This document shows, piece by piece, positions 7,959 through 16,111 of a DNA stretch of 42,936 nt (position 1 is its first letter; every line of letters starts with the position of its first letter). The notes beneath the pieces are model-generated. The model saw only the letters and a program-made list of their open reading frames with translations. It had not been told where the DNA came from and made no database searches. Source of the stretch: an uncultured Cellulosilyticum sp. (GTDB lineage: Bacteria > Bacillota > Clostridia > Lachnospirales > Cellulosilyticaceae); the NCBI GenBank assembly GCA_934725855.1, contig CAKVCL010000028.1, forward strand, positions 1 to 42,936, read 5' to 3'. A program made the position numbers and the translations under genes.

Positions 7959-8867
7959 TTAATTGTCTTCAAAATCTATAGTTGTCATCATTCGGTCAGT
8001 TCCTGCTATTGTATTAGGAAAAATCTTTTTCGCTTCGCTAACGTTAATATACGAGGTTGGCAGTGCAGGACTAAAATGGGTTAGCCATAATTCTTTAACC
8101 CCAGCACTTTGTGCTAACTTAGCAGCTTCGGAAGCTAACATATGCTTATGTTTTTTTACCTGAGCTAAATAGTCATCATCTGTGTACATCCCTTCACAAA
8201 TGAATAAATCAGCCCCCTCTATCATTTCCTGTAATTCTTTAGTCGGTCTACAATCTGTACTATAAGCGACTTTAATGCCTTTTCTTGCCTCACCTAATAC
8301 CATATCTGGTGTATACTGCTTTCCTTCAAATTCAATCGTATTACCTTGTTGCAGCGTCTTCCATATTTTTTGAGGCACTTCATTTGCCTTTGCCTTCTCT
8401 ACCATAAACTTAGGTAAGCGATGATTCTCTATCGTATACGCAAAGCATTTAACATTATGTGGCACAGGTTGCACTGTAATATGAAAATCACCCACTTGCA
8501 AACTTTGCTTTTCATAAGGAAGTTCTATAAACTCTAGTTTAAAACCAATTTCACAAACAACTGTCAGTCCCTCCACCACTCTTCTAAGTCCAGGAGGTCC
8601 TATTAATGTAAGGGGCTCTGTTCTCCCTGTATTATTTAGAGTAAGTAGTAATCCTGGAAGTCCTGTTACATGATCCCCATGATAATGCGTAAAACAAATA
8701 ATATCTAAGGTCTTATAACCCCAGCCTAATAGGCGCATGGTCACTTGCGTGCCTTCTCCACAATCAATTAAAAGTTTTCTGCCATTAAACCGAGCAAGCA
8801 TAGCCGTTAAATAGCGTTCAGGAAGCGGAAGCATCCCGCCCGTTCCAAGTAAACAAATGTCTAACAT
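7959..8867 (-). CDS. rnz: ribonuclease Z
   Basis: RNase Z removes the 3' trailer of tRNA precursors, mainly those lacking an encoded CCA, such as tRNA-Ser(TGA) in this window. It is 302 aa, a normal short-form bacterial enzyme. It has the metallo-beta-lactamase zinc motif THYHGDH (H61, H63, D65, H66), the glycine-rich GLPGLLLTLN segment, a YSTDCRPT motif with the bridging Asp, and the C-terminal LTHFSP histidine. It is the first gene of the rnz-tsaD-VanZ unit, with its own promoter at 8897-8925 and AAAGGAA upstream of the ATG. Confidence 0.95.
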   Translation of the reverse strand: MLDICLLGTGGMLPLPERYLTAMLARFNGRKLLIDCGEGTQVTMRLLGWGYKTLDIICFTHYHGDHVTGLPGLLLTLNNTGRTEPLTLIGPPGLRRVVEGLTVVCEIGFKLEFIELPYEKQSLQVGDFHITVQPVPHNVKCFAYTIENHRLPKFMVEKAKANEVPQKIWKTLQQGNTIEFEGKQYTPDMVLGEARKGIKVAYSTDCRPTKELQEMIEGADLFICEGMYTDDDYLAQVKKHKHMLASEAAKLAQSAGVKELWLTHFSPALPTSYINVSEAKKIFPNTIAGTDRMMTTIDFEDN

Positions 8868-8896
8868 AATTTTAATTCCTTTCTTGTATTACTGTT

Positions 8897-8925
8897 ATTA
8901 TATCCTTTTCGTACTTTTGTTACAA
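8897..8925 (-). promoter_or_regulatory. promoter of the rnz operon
   Basis: On the minus strand: -35 TTGTAA (8925-8920), 17-base spacer, perfect -10 TATAAT (8902-8897), about 30 bases before the rnz start. It should drive rnz, the anchored protein, tsaD, PIN/TRAM and the VanZ-like gene. Confidence 0.8.
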
Positions 8926-9085
8926 TCATCTGTCCTATTTATGTATTTTGTTTATCTGCTGGTCATCTATCTATTTTGTATCGTTATATTTACAAGCTTA
9001 GGTTATAGTACAAATATAAATTTCATTTTAATTATCCCCATTTCAAACGCCTATATTCTAAAAGCTTGTATTTTTTCATAGCAAA

Positions 9086-9124
9086 AAGAGAGTACTTTAA
9101 GCTTTTTGACTTTTGTACTCTCTT
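9086..9124 (-). terminator. terminator after the 101-aa Cys-rich protein gene
   Basis: A perfect 10-bp stem AAGAGAGTAC/GTACTCTCTT, followed on the minus strand by a T-run (CTCTCTTTTTGC), starts 8 bases after the stop codon at 9132. Confidence 0.9.
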
Positions 9125-9131
9125 ACCCATA

Positions 9132-9437
9132 CTATTTACACAACTCTGCCGCATAAGCCGCATTTAACCTGTCGATTTCTTCATCTGTATAGTTTGGCAT
9201 ATCCTCTGCCATAAATTCCTCTACTGGAATCTTAAAGCGCGCAATCATTTCATCATAACATGCCTCGCACATATTAAATGCATGACCTGATAAATCTTTT
9301 GATGAAAAATAACTCCATGCTTTTCTTACCTCTAAATAATCTTCTCGTGCATTACCGTTAACATTTATTACTCGACCGCAACAATTACAATAGACCTGTT
9401 GACCTCTATATTGTTTTGCCCCTTCTAAATGTTCCAT
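9132..9437 (-). CDS. small protein with four-cysteine zinc-binding pattern, function unknown
   Basis: No named family is recognised. The 101-aa soluble protein carries two Cys pairs: YCNCCGRV (about residues 16-23) and MCEACYDE (about 56-63). They are spaced as in a zinc ribbon or treble-clef knuckle. A C-terminal acidic helix (PNYTDEEIDRLNAAYAAELCK) ends in one more Cys. The ribosome site GAGGGGG lies somewhat far (11 bases) from the ATG. The gene stands alone with a strong terminator. It could be a metal-binding or nucleic-acid-associated small protein; that is only inference from the Cys pattern. Confidence 0.7.
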   Translation of the reverse strand: MEHLEGAKQYRGQQVYCNCCGRVINVNGNAREDYLEVRKAWSYFSSKDLSGHAFNMCEACYDEMIARFKIPVEEFMAEDMPNYTDEEIDRLNAAYAAELCK

Positions 9438-9567
9438 AAAAATGGCACCCCCTCAGTAAATATGCGGTTATATTCTTTTTTGACTTATGCTTAATTTTAT
9501 ATTGTTAAGGCATTGTCCCCTCGTTGTATTATAACCTTTTCACCCTTTTTAGTATATAGGAAATTTT

Positions 9568-9595
9568 ATGGAACACCTTGTTCCATTTCTTTTTG
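9568..9595. repeat. short perfect hairpin in the intergenic region
   Basis: ATGGAACA (9568-9575) and TGTTCCAT (9579-9586) form a perfect 8-bp inverted repeat with a 3-base loop, followed on the plus strand by TTCTTTTTG. It could be a plus-strand terminator, but no plus-strand gene precedes it. It could also be an operator for the divergent transcripts on either side (the 101-aa gene on minus, the sRNA candidate on plus). Confidence 0.5.
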
Positions 9596-9655
9596 TTATA
9601 TATTGGATATTTGTATGAAAAAGAATATTTATTTCATATTGGCTTATACTAAGTC

Positions 9656-9758
9656 ATGAGATAATTATGATTCCTCCCCATTCCAATTATCTCATAAACC
9701 CCAATATTATATAGTTCTTATTCATTTAAGCGATAGCCCCTCTATCGCTTATTTTTTA
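9656..9758 (+). ncRNA. candidate small RNA with C-rich loops
   Basis: A non-coding unit of about 100 bases on the plus strand starts with a perfect 11-bp stem, ATGAGATAATT (9656-9666)/AATTATCTCAT (9685-9695). The stem encloses an 18-base loop containing CCTCCCC. A single-stranded linker with AAACCCCAA follows. It ends in an intrinsic terminator, AAGCGATAG (9728-9736)/CTATCGCTT (9742-9750) with loop CCCCT, followed by ATTTTTTA. A -10-like TATACT at 9645-9650 would start transcription at the first base of the stem, though its -35 is poor. An alternative forespore-type promoter is GTATG (9613) plus CATATTG (9635). The CCTCCCC and CCCC segments could pair with GGAGG/GGGG Shine-Dalgarno sites, as in RsaE/RoxS-type regulators. 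No open reading frame of note lies inside. Confidence 0.6.
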
Positions 9759-9840
9759 TATTCTATAAAATTACAATCTCCTATTGCTATAACTTCCTGT
9801 CTAATTCTAACATATTATGTAAATTATTTCAATTTAAAAA

Positions 9841-9884
9841 TAGTACAACTTTTTTCTAGTGGCTACCAGAATAAAGTTGTACTA
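9841..9884 (-). terminator. terminator after the DUF3892-like gene
   Basis: TAGTACAACTTT (9841-9852) and AAAGTTGTACTA (9873-9884) form a perfect 12-bp stem. On the minus strand it is followed by TTTTTAAATTG. It lies about 40 bases past the stop at 9923. Confidence 0.88.
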
Positions 9885-9922
9885 TATAATAATTTTAATA
9901 ATAATCTTACTTAGGTTATCTA

Positions 9923-10228
9923 CTAACACTCTTCAGTAATTGAAGGCAAGTTTCCTAAATTATTAGATTCATCTCCATCAGCTAATGAGCGAATATATTC
10001 ACTCCCATCTTTAGAAGTGGAAACGCCTACATGCTTTAACTGATTTTCTTTTGCCATCTTAATGGCTTGCTCAGTAGAAATGTGCTCGCCAGATTCGAGT
10101 TCATAGCCAACGACTTCTCCGCCAGATTTAATGAGTTTTGTAATCGCCTTGGCATTTTCACCGCCTTCAGATACCACTTGATTCACCACATCAGAAAATT
10201 TCATATCGCCTTTATAAATATCAGACAT
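9923..10228 (-). CDS. DUF3892-like small protein
   Basis: This 101-aa soluble protein has a central segment IKSGGEVVGYELESGEHISTEQAIKMAKENQLKHVGVSTSKDGSEYIRS. It matches the pattern of DUF3892, which is short and of unknown function: it reads 'I..GG.I.GY.L.DG......E.I.M...G.I..V.V....G..YIRS..DG....NL.NLP.I'. The ending NNLGNLPSI is also typical of that family. An N-terminal helix (about residues 8-30) precedes the domain. AAGGAGAG precedes the ATG. It is monocistronic, with its own terminator. Confidence 0.75.
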   Translation of the reverse strand: MSDIYKGDMKFSDVVNQVVSEGGENAKAITKLIKSGGEVVGYELESGEHISTEQAIKMAKENQLKHVGVSTSKDGSEYIRSLADGDESNNLGNLPSITEEC

Positions 10229-10395
10229 TTTATCTCTCCTTTACTTTCTTAGCATATTTTTCTTGCTTATTAATAGCTATTAAATATTTGATATCTTATC
10301 TACTCACTAGTTATTATTTAACATATTGCTATATTTATACTACTAAGCTAAAGGATTCAAAATACATCGTATGTCATCAAACGAGAATATAACAT

Positions 10396-10435
10396 AAATG
10401 AGCCGCTTACCTCTGTACGGTAAAACGGCTCATTT
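10396..10435 (-). terminator. terminator after glmM
   Basis: AAATGAGCCG (10396-10405) pairs with CGGCTCATTT (10426-10435). An inner TTACC/GGTAA pairing tightens the loop. It starts 13 bases past the glmM stop; the following T-stretch (TTTATGTTATATT) is interrupted. Confidence 0.75.
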
Positions 10436-10447
10436 ATCGAAATTTAT

Positions 10448-11800
10448 CTATTCGCCAAGTCTTTCTTCAATAAAGCGTGCTAATTTTTCTGCTTCTTCTT
10501 GCATCACTGCTTTATCTTTTCCTTCAATCATGACACGTACAAGTGGTTCCGTTCCAGAAGGTCTAATAAGGACTCTTCCTTCTCCATTGAACTTCGCTTC
10601 AAGTGCGTCAATTTGTTCTTGAATTTCTAAATCTTCATTGTAGGCGTGTTTATTTTCATTTTTAACTTTTGCATTCACAAGCACTTGTGGGAATACTTGC
10701 ATACATCCTTTAAGTTCTGATAAAGGCATGCCTGTTTTCTTCATTACATAAAGTAATTGAATGGCTGTAATGAGTCCATCACCTGTTGTATTGTAATCAA
10801 GGAAAATAACGTGTCCTGATTGTTCTCCACCTAAGTTATAGTGATGCTTTAACATTTTCTCAAGAACGTATCTATCTCCAACTCTTGTTTGAACAAGGTT
10901 TACACCCTTCTCCTGACTCATAATAGATAAACCAAGGTTACTCATAACCGTGGCTACAATGGTATCTCTTTTTAAGACGCCACGTTTTTTCATATCGAGT
11001 CCAACGATGCTAAGGATTTGGTCTCCATCAATGAGTTCACCTTTTTCATCTACAGCAAGGCAACGGTCTGCATCTCCATCAAAGGCAATTCCTGCTTGTA
11101 CTCTTCTTCCTACCACTTGACTTTGAAGGTCAGCCATATGTGTTGAACCACACATTCTATTAATGTTGATTCCATTTGGCTTGTGATGGATAAGCTCCAC
11201 TTCTGCGCCTAATCTTTCAAGAGCAATAGGTGCTACTTCTGAGGCTGCACCATTTGCACAGTCCACAAGCACTTTAAGTCCTTTTAAATCTCCTGAGATG
11301 GTATTACATACAAAGTCAATATATTTATCAATAACTGAGTGATCCATTTCCCAAGTTCCAATTTCTTCACCAATTGGTAATGGGATATTTTCACTTCTAG
11401 ATAAAATAATATTTTCAATTTCATCTTCTAATTCATCACGTAATTTATAACCTTCACTATTAAAGAATTTAATCCCATTGAATTCAACTGGATTGTGAGA
11501 TGCTGAAATCATAACCCCTGCATCTGCGCCTAATTCTCTTACTAAATAAGCGACAGCTGGTGTAGGCACAACGCCAATAGAAATGGCTTTTGCTCCTACT
11601 GAACAAATCCCTGCAACAAGAGCAGCTTCAAGCATGGTTCCAGAAATACGTGTATCTCTTGCTACTAAAATTTTGGGTTGTCTTTTTGTTTCTTTCGTTA
11701 AAACATATGCTCCTGCTTGACCTACTTGATAAGCAAGCTGACCTGTAAGTTCAGTGTTTGCAACACCTCTTACACCGTCTGTTCCAAATAATTTACCCAT
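10448..11800 (-). CDS. glmM: phosphoglucosamine mutase
   Basis: GlmM converts glucosamine-6-phosphate to glucosamine-1-phosphate for UDP-GlcNAc and peptidoglycan synthesis. The length is 450 aa. Four-domain alpha-D-phosphohexomutase motifs are visible: GTDGVRG near the N-terminus, the phosphoserine loop [15 protein letters not shown] (about residues 95-109), the metal loop FDGDADRC (about 240-247), the sugar-binding GGEQSGH (about 323-329), and the phosphate-binding loop [13 protein letters not shown] near the C-terminus. It has its own promoter (11850-11878). In many Firmicutes glmM follows cdaA-cdaR; here those genes are 25 kb away at 36.7-38.9 kb. Confidence 0.97.
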   Translation of the reverse strand: MGKLFGTDGVRGVANTELTGQLAYQVGQAGAYVLTKETKRQPKILVARDTRISGTMLEAALVAGICSVGAKAISIGVVPTPAVAYLVRELGADAGVMISASHNPVEFNGIKFFNSEGYKLRDELEDEIENIILSRSENIPLPIGEEIGTWEMDHSVIDKYIDFVCNTISGDLKGLKVLVDCANGAASEVAPIALERLGAEVELIHHKPNGININRMCGSTHMADLQSQVVGRRVQAGIAFDGDADRCLAVDEKGELIDGDQILSIVGLDMKKRGVLKRDTIVATVMSNLGLSIMSQEKGVNLVQTRVGDRYVLEKMLKHHYNLGGEQSGHVIFLDYNTTGDGLITAIQLLYVMKKTGMPLSELKGCMQVFPQVLVNAKVKNENKHAYNEDLEIQEQIDALEAKFNGEGRVLIRPSGTEPLVRVMIEGKDKAVMQEEAEKLARFIEERLGE

Positions 11801-11849
11801 ATTGATAAGGCCTCACTTTCTTCTGAGGAAATTTTTAATTATCTGTCTT

Positions 11850-11878
11850 ATTATAAACGCAAATGCTATGGTTTACAA
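11850..11878 (-). promoter_or_regulatory. glmM promoter
   Basis: On the minus strand: -35 TTGTAA (11878-11873), 17-base spacer, perfect -10 TATAAT (11855-11850), about 50 bases before the start codon. Confidence 0.8.
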
Positions 11879-11929
11879 CTCTTTCATATGATTTACTCAT
11901 TCCTCAACCAGAAATTAGGCTACATTTTA

Positions 11930-13189
11930 TTACTGTGTGGCTATCCAATCTAGCGCCTCATCTACCCCTTCAGTTACTATCTTAGCACTTACCCCAATAG
12001 AAACATCAGGCTCTAAGCTTTCTAAGCTTTCATCCATGTGTTTGATATACTCCGTTGAATAATTTACATTAATTTTACTATTGGGTAATTGGAAGTGCCT
12101 TGTATCACCATAGTGGCTCGGTTTCCCTCCTGAATCTTCTCCTACTAAAATGGCATTCGTCTTTTCCTTTAGCAAAATAGCCGTATTCATTCCAGCAGAA
12201 TAAGTCTTTCTTCCTATAATCACAAACAATTTATTAGGTACATTGAGTTTGCTCTTTTTAATCTGACTTAAGAGAGGTTTAAATACTCGGTCGCTCCCCC
12301 CTTGATTTTCTCTCACATCAATTACTAACTTTTCTACATCTTGTGACTTAATCGTATCAAATAATTCCTTTGCAAAAATTTCTGTAGGCTTTTCAGGCAT
12401 TTGCACTGCACTACGATAGCATACATACATTGTTTTTTGATCTGGTAAATATTCATACCAATAATTATCATAGGGATGACTTTGATAAAAAGGTATTTTA
12501 TAAACACGTTCATCTTGAATAGGCTGCTGCTGCTCTCTTGTTATAGGCAGCATTAAAACTTTCTCTTTAGTTCCATCAGGCTTTTGAATTTGTAAGGCTA
12601 TTTCATCTTCTTCAATAATCCCCACAAATTTTAATAATTCTTCAGAAATCATGTAATACATCACTTGATTTTTAAACCAATTTTCATTAGCTCCTGAAAA
12701 AAATACGCCTTTAAAAGCATTTGCTACTTCTTCTATGGGGATTTCATTTAAGCTGATGACCTTACTATATAACAACTCTTTATAACGTTCATTTGCATCT
12801 ACAATATAAATCCCCTCATCATACCAAAATAGAGAAATTGGATACATTTTTTCAACTGATAGATTAACACAAGTATGTGTATCTCCCATTTCAGATACAA
12901 TTCTTGACATTTCATAATTAATGTCATTGTCTGTATACTTCGGTACTTTTTTCTTTAGTGCTTCTAAACTTCCTTTAAAGAAGGCTTTATCTTTTTTGAA
13001 ATATAGATTCTTATGCATCTTAGGTAGTGTTTCTTCTAAATAATCTATATCACTTATCCACTTCTCATTTCTATCCTCTCTAATATACTGATCTGGATTT
13101 GGTAATACTTTAAACAATCCACACCCTGATAAAAATAAGCTGCATAGTGTCATCAGCAAAACAACTAGAAATCCTCTACTTTTTTTCAT
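11930..13189 (-). CDS. S41-family lipoprotein protease
   Basis: It is 419 aa with a lipoprotein signal peptide: positive MKKSR, a hydrophobic core, and lipobox LSGC with C23 the likely lipidated residue. The C-terminal half is an S41 (tail-specific protease) catalytic domain, with the DVRENQGGSD motif at 291-300 and a catalytic Ser in TYSAGM (S331). The middle lacks a clear PDZ domain. It is therefore closer to stand-alone S41 hydrolases, with an N-terminal helical domain containing MGDTHTCV. It would sit on the outer face of the membrane. The ATG lies 3 bases after the permease stop, sharing its ribosome site AAGGGGG, so translation is coupled to the BceB-like permease. The physical link suggests a role in defence against, or signalling by, peptides; the target is unknown. 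Confidence 0.85.
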   Translation of the reverse strand: MKKSRGFLVVLLMTLCSLFLSGCGLFKVLPNPDQYIREDRNEKWISDIDYLEETLPKMHKNLYFKKDKAFFKGSLEALKKKVPKYTDNDINYEMSRIVSEMGDTHTCVNLSVEKMYPISLFWYDEGIYIVDANERYKELLYSKVISLNEIPIEEVANAFKGVFFSGANENWFKNQVMYYMISEELLKFVGIIEEDEIALQIQKPDGTKEKVLMLPITREQQQPIQDERVYKIPFYQSHPYDNYWYEYLPDQKTMYVCYRSAVQMPEKPTEIFAKELFDTIKSQDVEKLVIDVRENQGGSDRVFKPLLSQIKKSKLNVPNKLFVIIGRKTYSAGMNTAILLKEKTNAILVGEDSGGKPSHYGDTRHFQLPNSKINVNYSTEYIKHMDESLESLEPDVSIGVSAKIVTEGVDEALDWIATQ

Positions 13190-13192
13190 CGT

Positions 13193-15121
13193 TTACGCCC
13201 CCTTATGAACCTTCACCATCTTTTTATATTGCTCATTCATAAATATCATAAATACACCAAGGCCTGCTACAAAAACACCTATACCTTGCAACTTAGATTT
13301 CAGGAAAGATACATGCATCAATGCTTCAAGTAAACTAACTGCTACCAGACTATGACACATTCCTAAAAGAGCTGGAAGAATAACTGCAATTCCTAACTGT
13401 GACAAAATGCCTTTCTCTATCTGCTTTTTACTGATTCCTATTTTTCTTAAAATATCATATTGTTTCTGATCACTATAAGCATCACTTAAACATTTAAAAT
13501 AAATGGTGCCAATTACTGTCACCATAAAAATAACAGAAAGCACTAACCCCAGAAAATAAACTGCTCCCATGGCATAATATCTTTGCTTATAACTTGCTAC
13601 ATAACAATTCATATGATTTGTATAATCTGGAATATATCGAAGTACATCTCCTATTACTTCTATTCCTTTTTCAGGATGAGTTGTATTTATATTATTTAAG
13701 CATTGTTCTGGTAAGCCTAATTGTTTTTTAAGATGCTCATAGGTTGAGTCTGTTACAATCAGTGTATCTAAGTCTCCTATATTAGGCATATTTCCCATAA
13801 AAGGAAGTTTCCAGGTTGCATTAAGTGCATATTCTTTACTGCCAATTATGAACGTATGGTCTTCTATTTTATCTGCTGAAAAAAGCGTCTTGGCATGAAT
13901 AATTCTTGTAACGGTATCTTCCTTTGGCTTAATCTTCTCAATTACCTTACTAGAATAATTAAGTATTTCAAGATTTGCTTTAAACTCACTGTACGGCACA
14001 ATTAAAAATTCCCTATCACTTGCATTCCCATAGAGTTTATCCGTTACCATTGCCTGCATGAAATGTACCTTATTTTGTGCTGTAATCTTACATTCTGAAG
14101 CATTAATAACCTCTATTACTTTTTGATTAATGGTTTCATCTTGATTAAGGTAGCTTAATGTGTAAGGCACTTCAAATTTAATATTATCATCAGCAAACTG
14201 ATGCAAAATAAAACTCGTCATAAGTGCTGTTAAAGTGGATGCGCATAAAATCGTTGTTGCGGCATAACTTTTGTAATTAGTGCCTAGTCTAAATAATGTA
14301 TTTGAAAGACTAATCAATCTAGCACCTTTATAACTGATTTTCTTATTTTCAATCAGATGTTTTATTGCCATACTAAAAAAGCCGCTAAACAAAAAATATG
14401 TTCCAACACATACGCCGATTAAAATAATAGGCCAATATCCAAAGACTTCTATATTGTTTGTTCTACTTTTTAGAGCAATATAGTAGCCTATTGCAATTCC
14501 TAATACACCTAATACCCCTCTAATCATTCTTTGTTTAGGCATGCTTTCTTCTTTTTTACTTGCATTAAGTAGTGTAATAAGCTTGCTGCGGCGTACCAAA
14601 TAAAGATTTCTACTTGCAATAATTGCTAAGTTAATGACGATAATAATAATTAATGTAATAAGTGGCTTCATTGAAAAATAAAAAGGAATCCCTACATTCA
14701 TAATCCCAGCGCTTCCTAATATCATAAAAAACAATTTAGACAGCAATAATCCCAACGTACTCCCTACAACTAAAGCAATCCCGCCAACAATGACACTTTC
14801 AATGGCAATTACTCTAGCAATCTGTTTTTTTTGAATTCCCATTAGAATATAGGTAGCAATCTCTTTATATCTTTGTTTATAAAAAAAGTTGCTACTATGA
14901 AGCATAAAAAACATTAAAACAAAAAATAAAACCAAACTGCACATCATGCCTGCCATATGTATGAGCTCAAGATTGGATTCCATTGCTGAAACATAAGGAT
15001 TATATTGTATGGCTAAGAAATTATAATAAACTCCTATGGTAAAAATTAAAATCAGCATATAAAACTTGTAGAGCTTTATATTGTTCTTAAACAGCAACCA
15101 TGCGATCTTATATACTTGCAT
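13193..15121 (-). CDS. BceB-like ABC transporter permease
   Basis: This 642-aa permease has FtsX-type segments and the ten-helix layout of peptide-antibiotic (bacitracin/lantibiotic) transporters. One helix is near the N-terminus, followed by three FtsX helices at about 55-190 and helices up to about 305. A large extracellular domain covers about 310-515, and the last three helices are at about 525-630. The family binds lipid II-cycle-antibiotic complexes through the extracellular domain and, with the BceS-type kinase, senses its own transport flux. Its start overlaps the ATPase gene by 14 bases and has AGGAGG. The specific antibiotic cannot be deduced. Confidence 0.88.
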   Translation of the reverse strand: MQVYKIAWLLFKNNIKLYKFYMLILIFTIGVYYNFLAIQYNPYVSAMESNLELIHMAGMMCSLVLFFVLMFFMLHSSNFFYKQRYKEIATYILMGIQKKQIARVIAIESVIVGGIALVVGSTLGLLLSKLFFMILGSAGIMNVGIPFYFSMKPLITLIIIIVINLAIIASRNLYLVRRSKLITLLNASKKEESMPKQRMIRGVLGVLGIAIGYYIALKSRTNNIEVFGYWPIILIGVCVGTYFLFSGFFSMAIKHLIENKKISYKGARLISLSNTLFRLGTNYKSYAATTILCASTLTALMTSFILHQFADDNIKFEVPYTLSYLNQDETINQKVIEVINASECKITAQNKVHFMQAMVTDKLYGNASDREFLIVPYSEFKANLEILNYSSKVIEKIKPKEDTVTRIIHAKTLFSADKIEDHTFIIGSKEYALNATWKLPFMGNMPNIGDLDTLIVTDSTYEHLKKQLGLPEQCLNNINTTHPEKGIEVIGDVLRYIPDYTNHMNCYVASYKQRYYAMGAVYFLGLVLSVIFMVTVIGTIYFKCLSDAYSDQKQYDILRKIGISKKQIEKGILSQLGIAVILPALLGMCHSLVAVSLLEALMHVSFLKSKLQGIGVFVAGLGVFMIFMNEQYKKMVKVHKGA

Positions 15122-15872
15122 TTGTATCGCCTCCTAGTACAGCTACCATGTGTAAAATCTTATCAAAGGCTTCTTTTCTATTTTCACTGTTTTCTAGTTT
15201 TCCATTTAATTTACCATCTTTGATAAAAATCACTTCATCCGCATAACTCGCTGCCCCAGCATCATGTGTTACCATCATAATAGTGGTGCCATATGTTTTC
15301 TTTACTTCTTTAAAACATTGTAAAAGTTCAGTTGTTGCCCTTGAGTCTAAAGCTCCTGTTGGCTCATCTGCAAATAAAATCTTAGGACTAATCATCAGTG
15401 CCCTACACACAGCTGCTCTTTGCCTTTGTCCACCAGAAAGTTCATAAGGGTATTTATCTAATTGCTTTTCTATCCCCAAAAGTCTCGCTAACTTTTCTGT
15501 CTTTTCCACAATTTTATCAACTTTTTCACCATTTAATGTGAGTGGCAGTGCAATATTATTTCGAATAGACATATTATCCAGCAAGTTAAATTCTTGAAAT
15601 ACAAAACCTATCGTTTCTCCTCTAAATTTAGAAAGTTGTTTTTCACTCATCTTGCTCATTTCTTTCCCATCAATCCATACACTTCCCGATGTAGGTGTAT
15701 CAATCGTTGATAATACATTCAGTAAGGTCGTTTTTCCTGAACCCGAAGGCCCCATTATTGCCACAAATCGATTACTTTCTATTTGTAAATTTAAGTTTTC
15801 AAGCGCCTTGCACTCAAAACCTCCACTTTCATAAACTTTGCACAGATCACGTGTTTCAATGATTTGACTCAT
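15108..15872 (-). CDS. BceA-like ABC transporter ATP-binding protein
   Basis: This 254-aa ATPase has Walker A GPSGSGKTT (about residues 41-49), signature LSGGQRQRAAVCRAL (about 144-158), Walker B ILFADEP followed by the D-loop TGALD, and an H-loop VTHD. It belongs to the MacB/LolD-like group that pairs with FtsX permeases. The pairing with a 642-aa permease and a neighbouring short kinase marks it as the ATPase of a Bce-type module. AGGGAGG precedes the start. The operon promoter and operators lie at 15989-16066. Confidence 0.92.
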   Translation of the reverse strand: MSQIIETRDLCKVYESGGFECKALENLNLQIESNRFVAIMGPSGSGKTTLLNVLSTIDTPTSGSVWIDGKEMSKMSEKQLSKFRGETIGFVFQEFNLLDNMSIRNNIALPLTLNGEKVDKIVEKTEKLARLLGIEKQLDKYPYELSGGQRQRAAVCRALMISPKILFADEPTGALDSRATTELLQCFKEVKKTYGTTIMMVTHDAGAASYADEVIFIKDGKLNGKLENSENRKEAFDKILHMVAVLGGDTNASI

Positions 15873-15988
15873 TTCATTATTCCTCCCTTAATTATGAGTT
15901 ACTGATTTATTGTTATAATCCTACCTATAAAGTTTTTCCTATGTCTTGCTACGTTCAATGTCTTTTACATTGTTTTATTTATACTCTT

Positions 15989-16017
15989 ATTATAAAAAAA
16001 CACCTTAAGCCTATCTA
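15989..16017 (-). promoter_or_regulatory. bceAB-like operon promoter inside a terminator hairpin
   Basis: On the minus strand: weak -35 TAGATA (16017-16012), 17-base spacer, perfect -10 TATAAT (15994-15989). The -35 falls in the loop of the hairpin at 16001-16029, and the -10 begins in its T-run. The weak -35, with inverted repeats just upstream, fits a promoter that needs an activator. Confidence 0.6.
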
Positions 16018-16029
16018 TCGCTTAAGGTG
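16001..16029 (-). terminator. terminator of the two-component genes
   Basis: CACCTTAAGC (16001-16010) and GCTTAAGGTG (16020-16029) form a perfect 10-bp stem, followed on the minus strand by TTTTTTTATAAT. It lies about 80 bases past the kinase stop. Confidence 0.85.
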
Positions 16030-16062
16030 ACATTTTATGTTATTAAAGTGACATCTTTGTCA
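16028..16062 (-). promoter_or_regulatory. tandem BceR-type operators
   Basis: TGACA-N4-TGTCA at 16049-16062 fits the known BceR-like consensus TnACA-N4-TGTnA exactly. It extends to a 9-bp perfect dyad, AAAGTGACA/TGTCACTTT. A second copy, TGACA-N5-TGTTA at 16028-16042, starts 21 bases (two helical turns) away. Both sit directly upstream of the -35 of the ABC operon. Confidence 0.65.
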
Positions 16063-16111
16063 CTTTGAAATTACTTATTAAATTTGTTCTTTATACACTA
16101 TATAGTTTTTC

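Larger units (their letters stand above)
9438..9922. other. 485-base gene-free region
   Basis: It is AT-rich and holds the 8-bp hairpin at 9568, the sRNA candidate at 9656-9758 and the terminator at 9841-9884. I saw no coding sequence with a credible ribosome site. A TATAAT-like -10 for the minus-strand 101-aa gene is present near 9520-9530 but lacks a good -35. Confidence 0.6.

Noticed and set aside
8857..9081. Hydrophobic 74-codon plus-strand frame, possible small membrane protein
   Set aside because: It overlaps the rnz start and promoter on the other strand and has no Shine-Dalgarno site; hydrophobicity follows from the T-rich composition.
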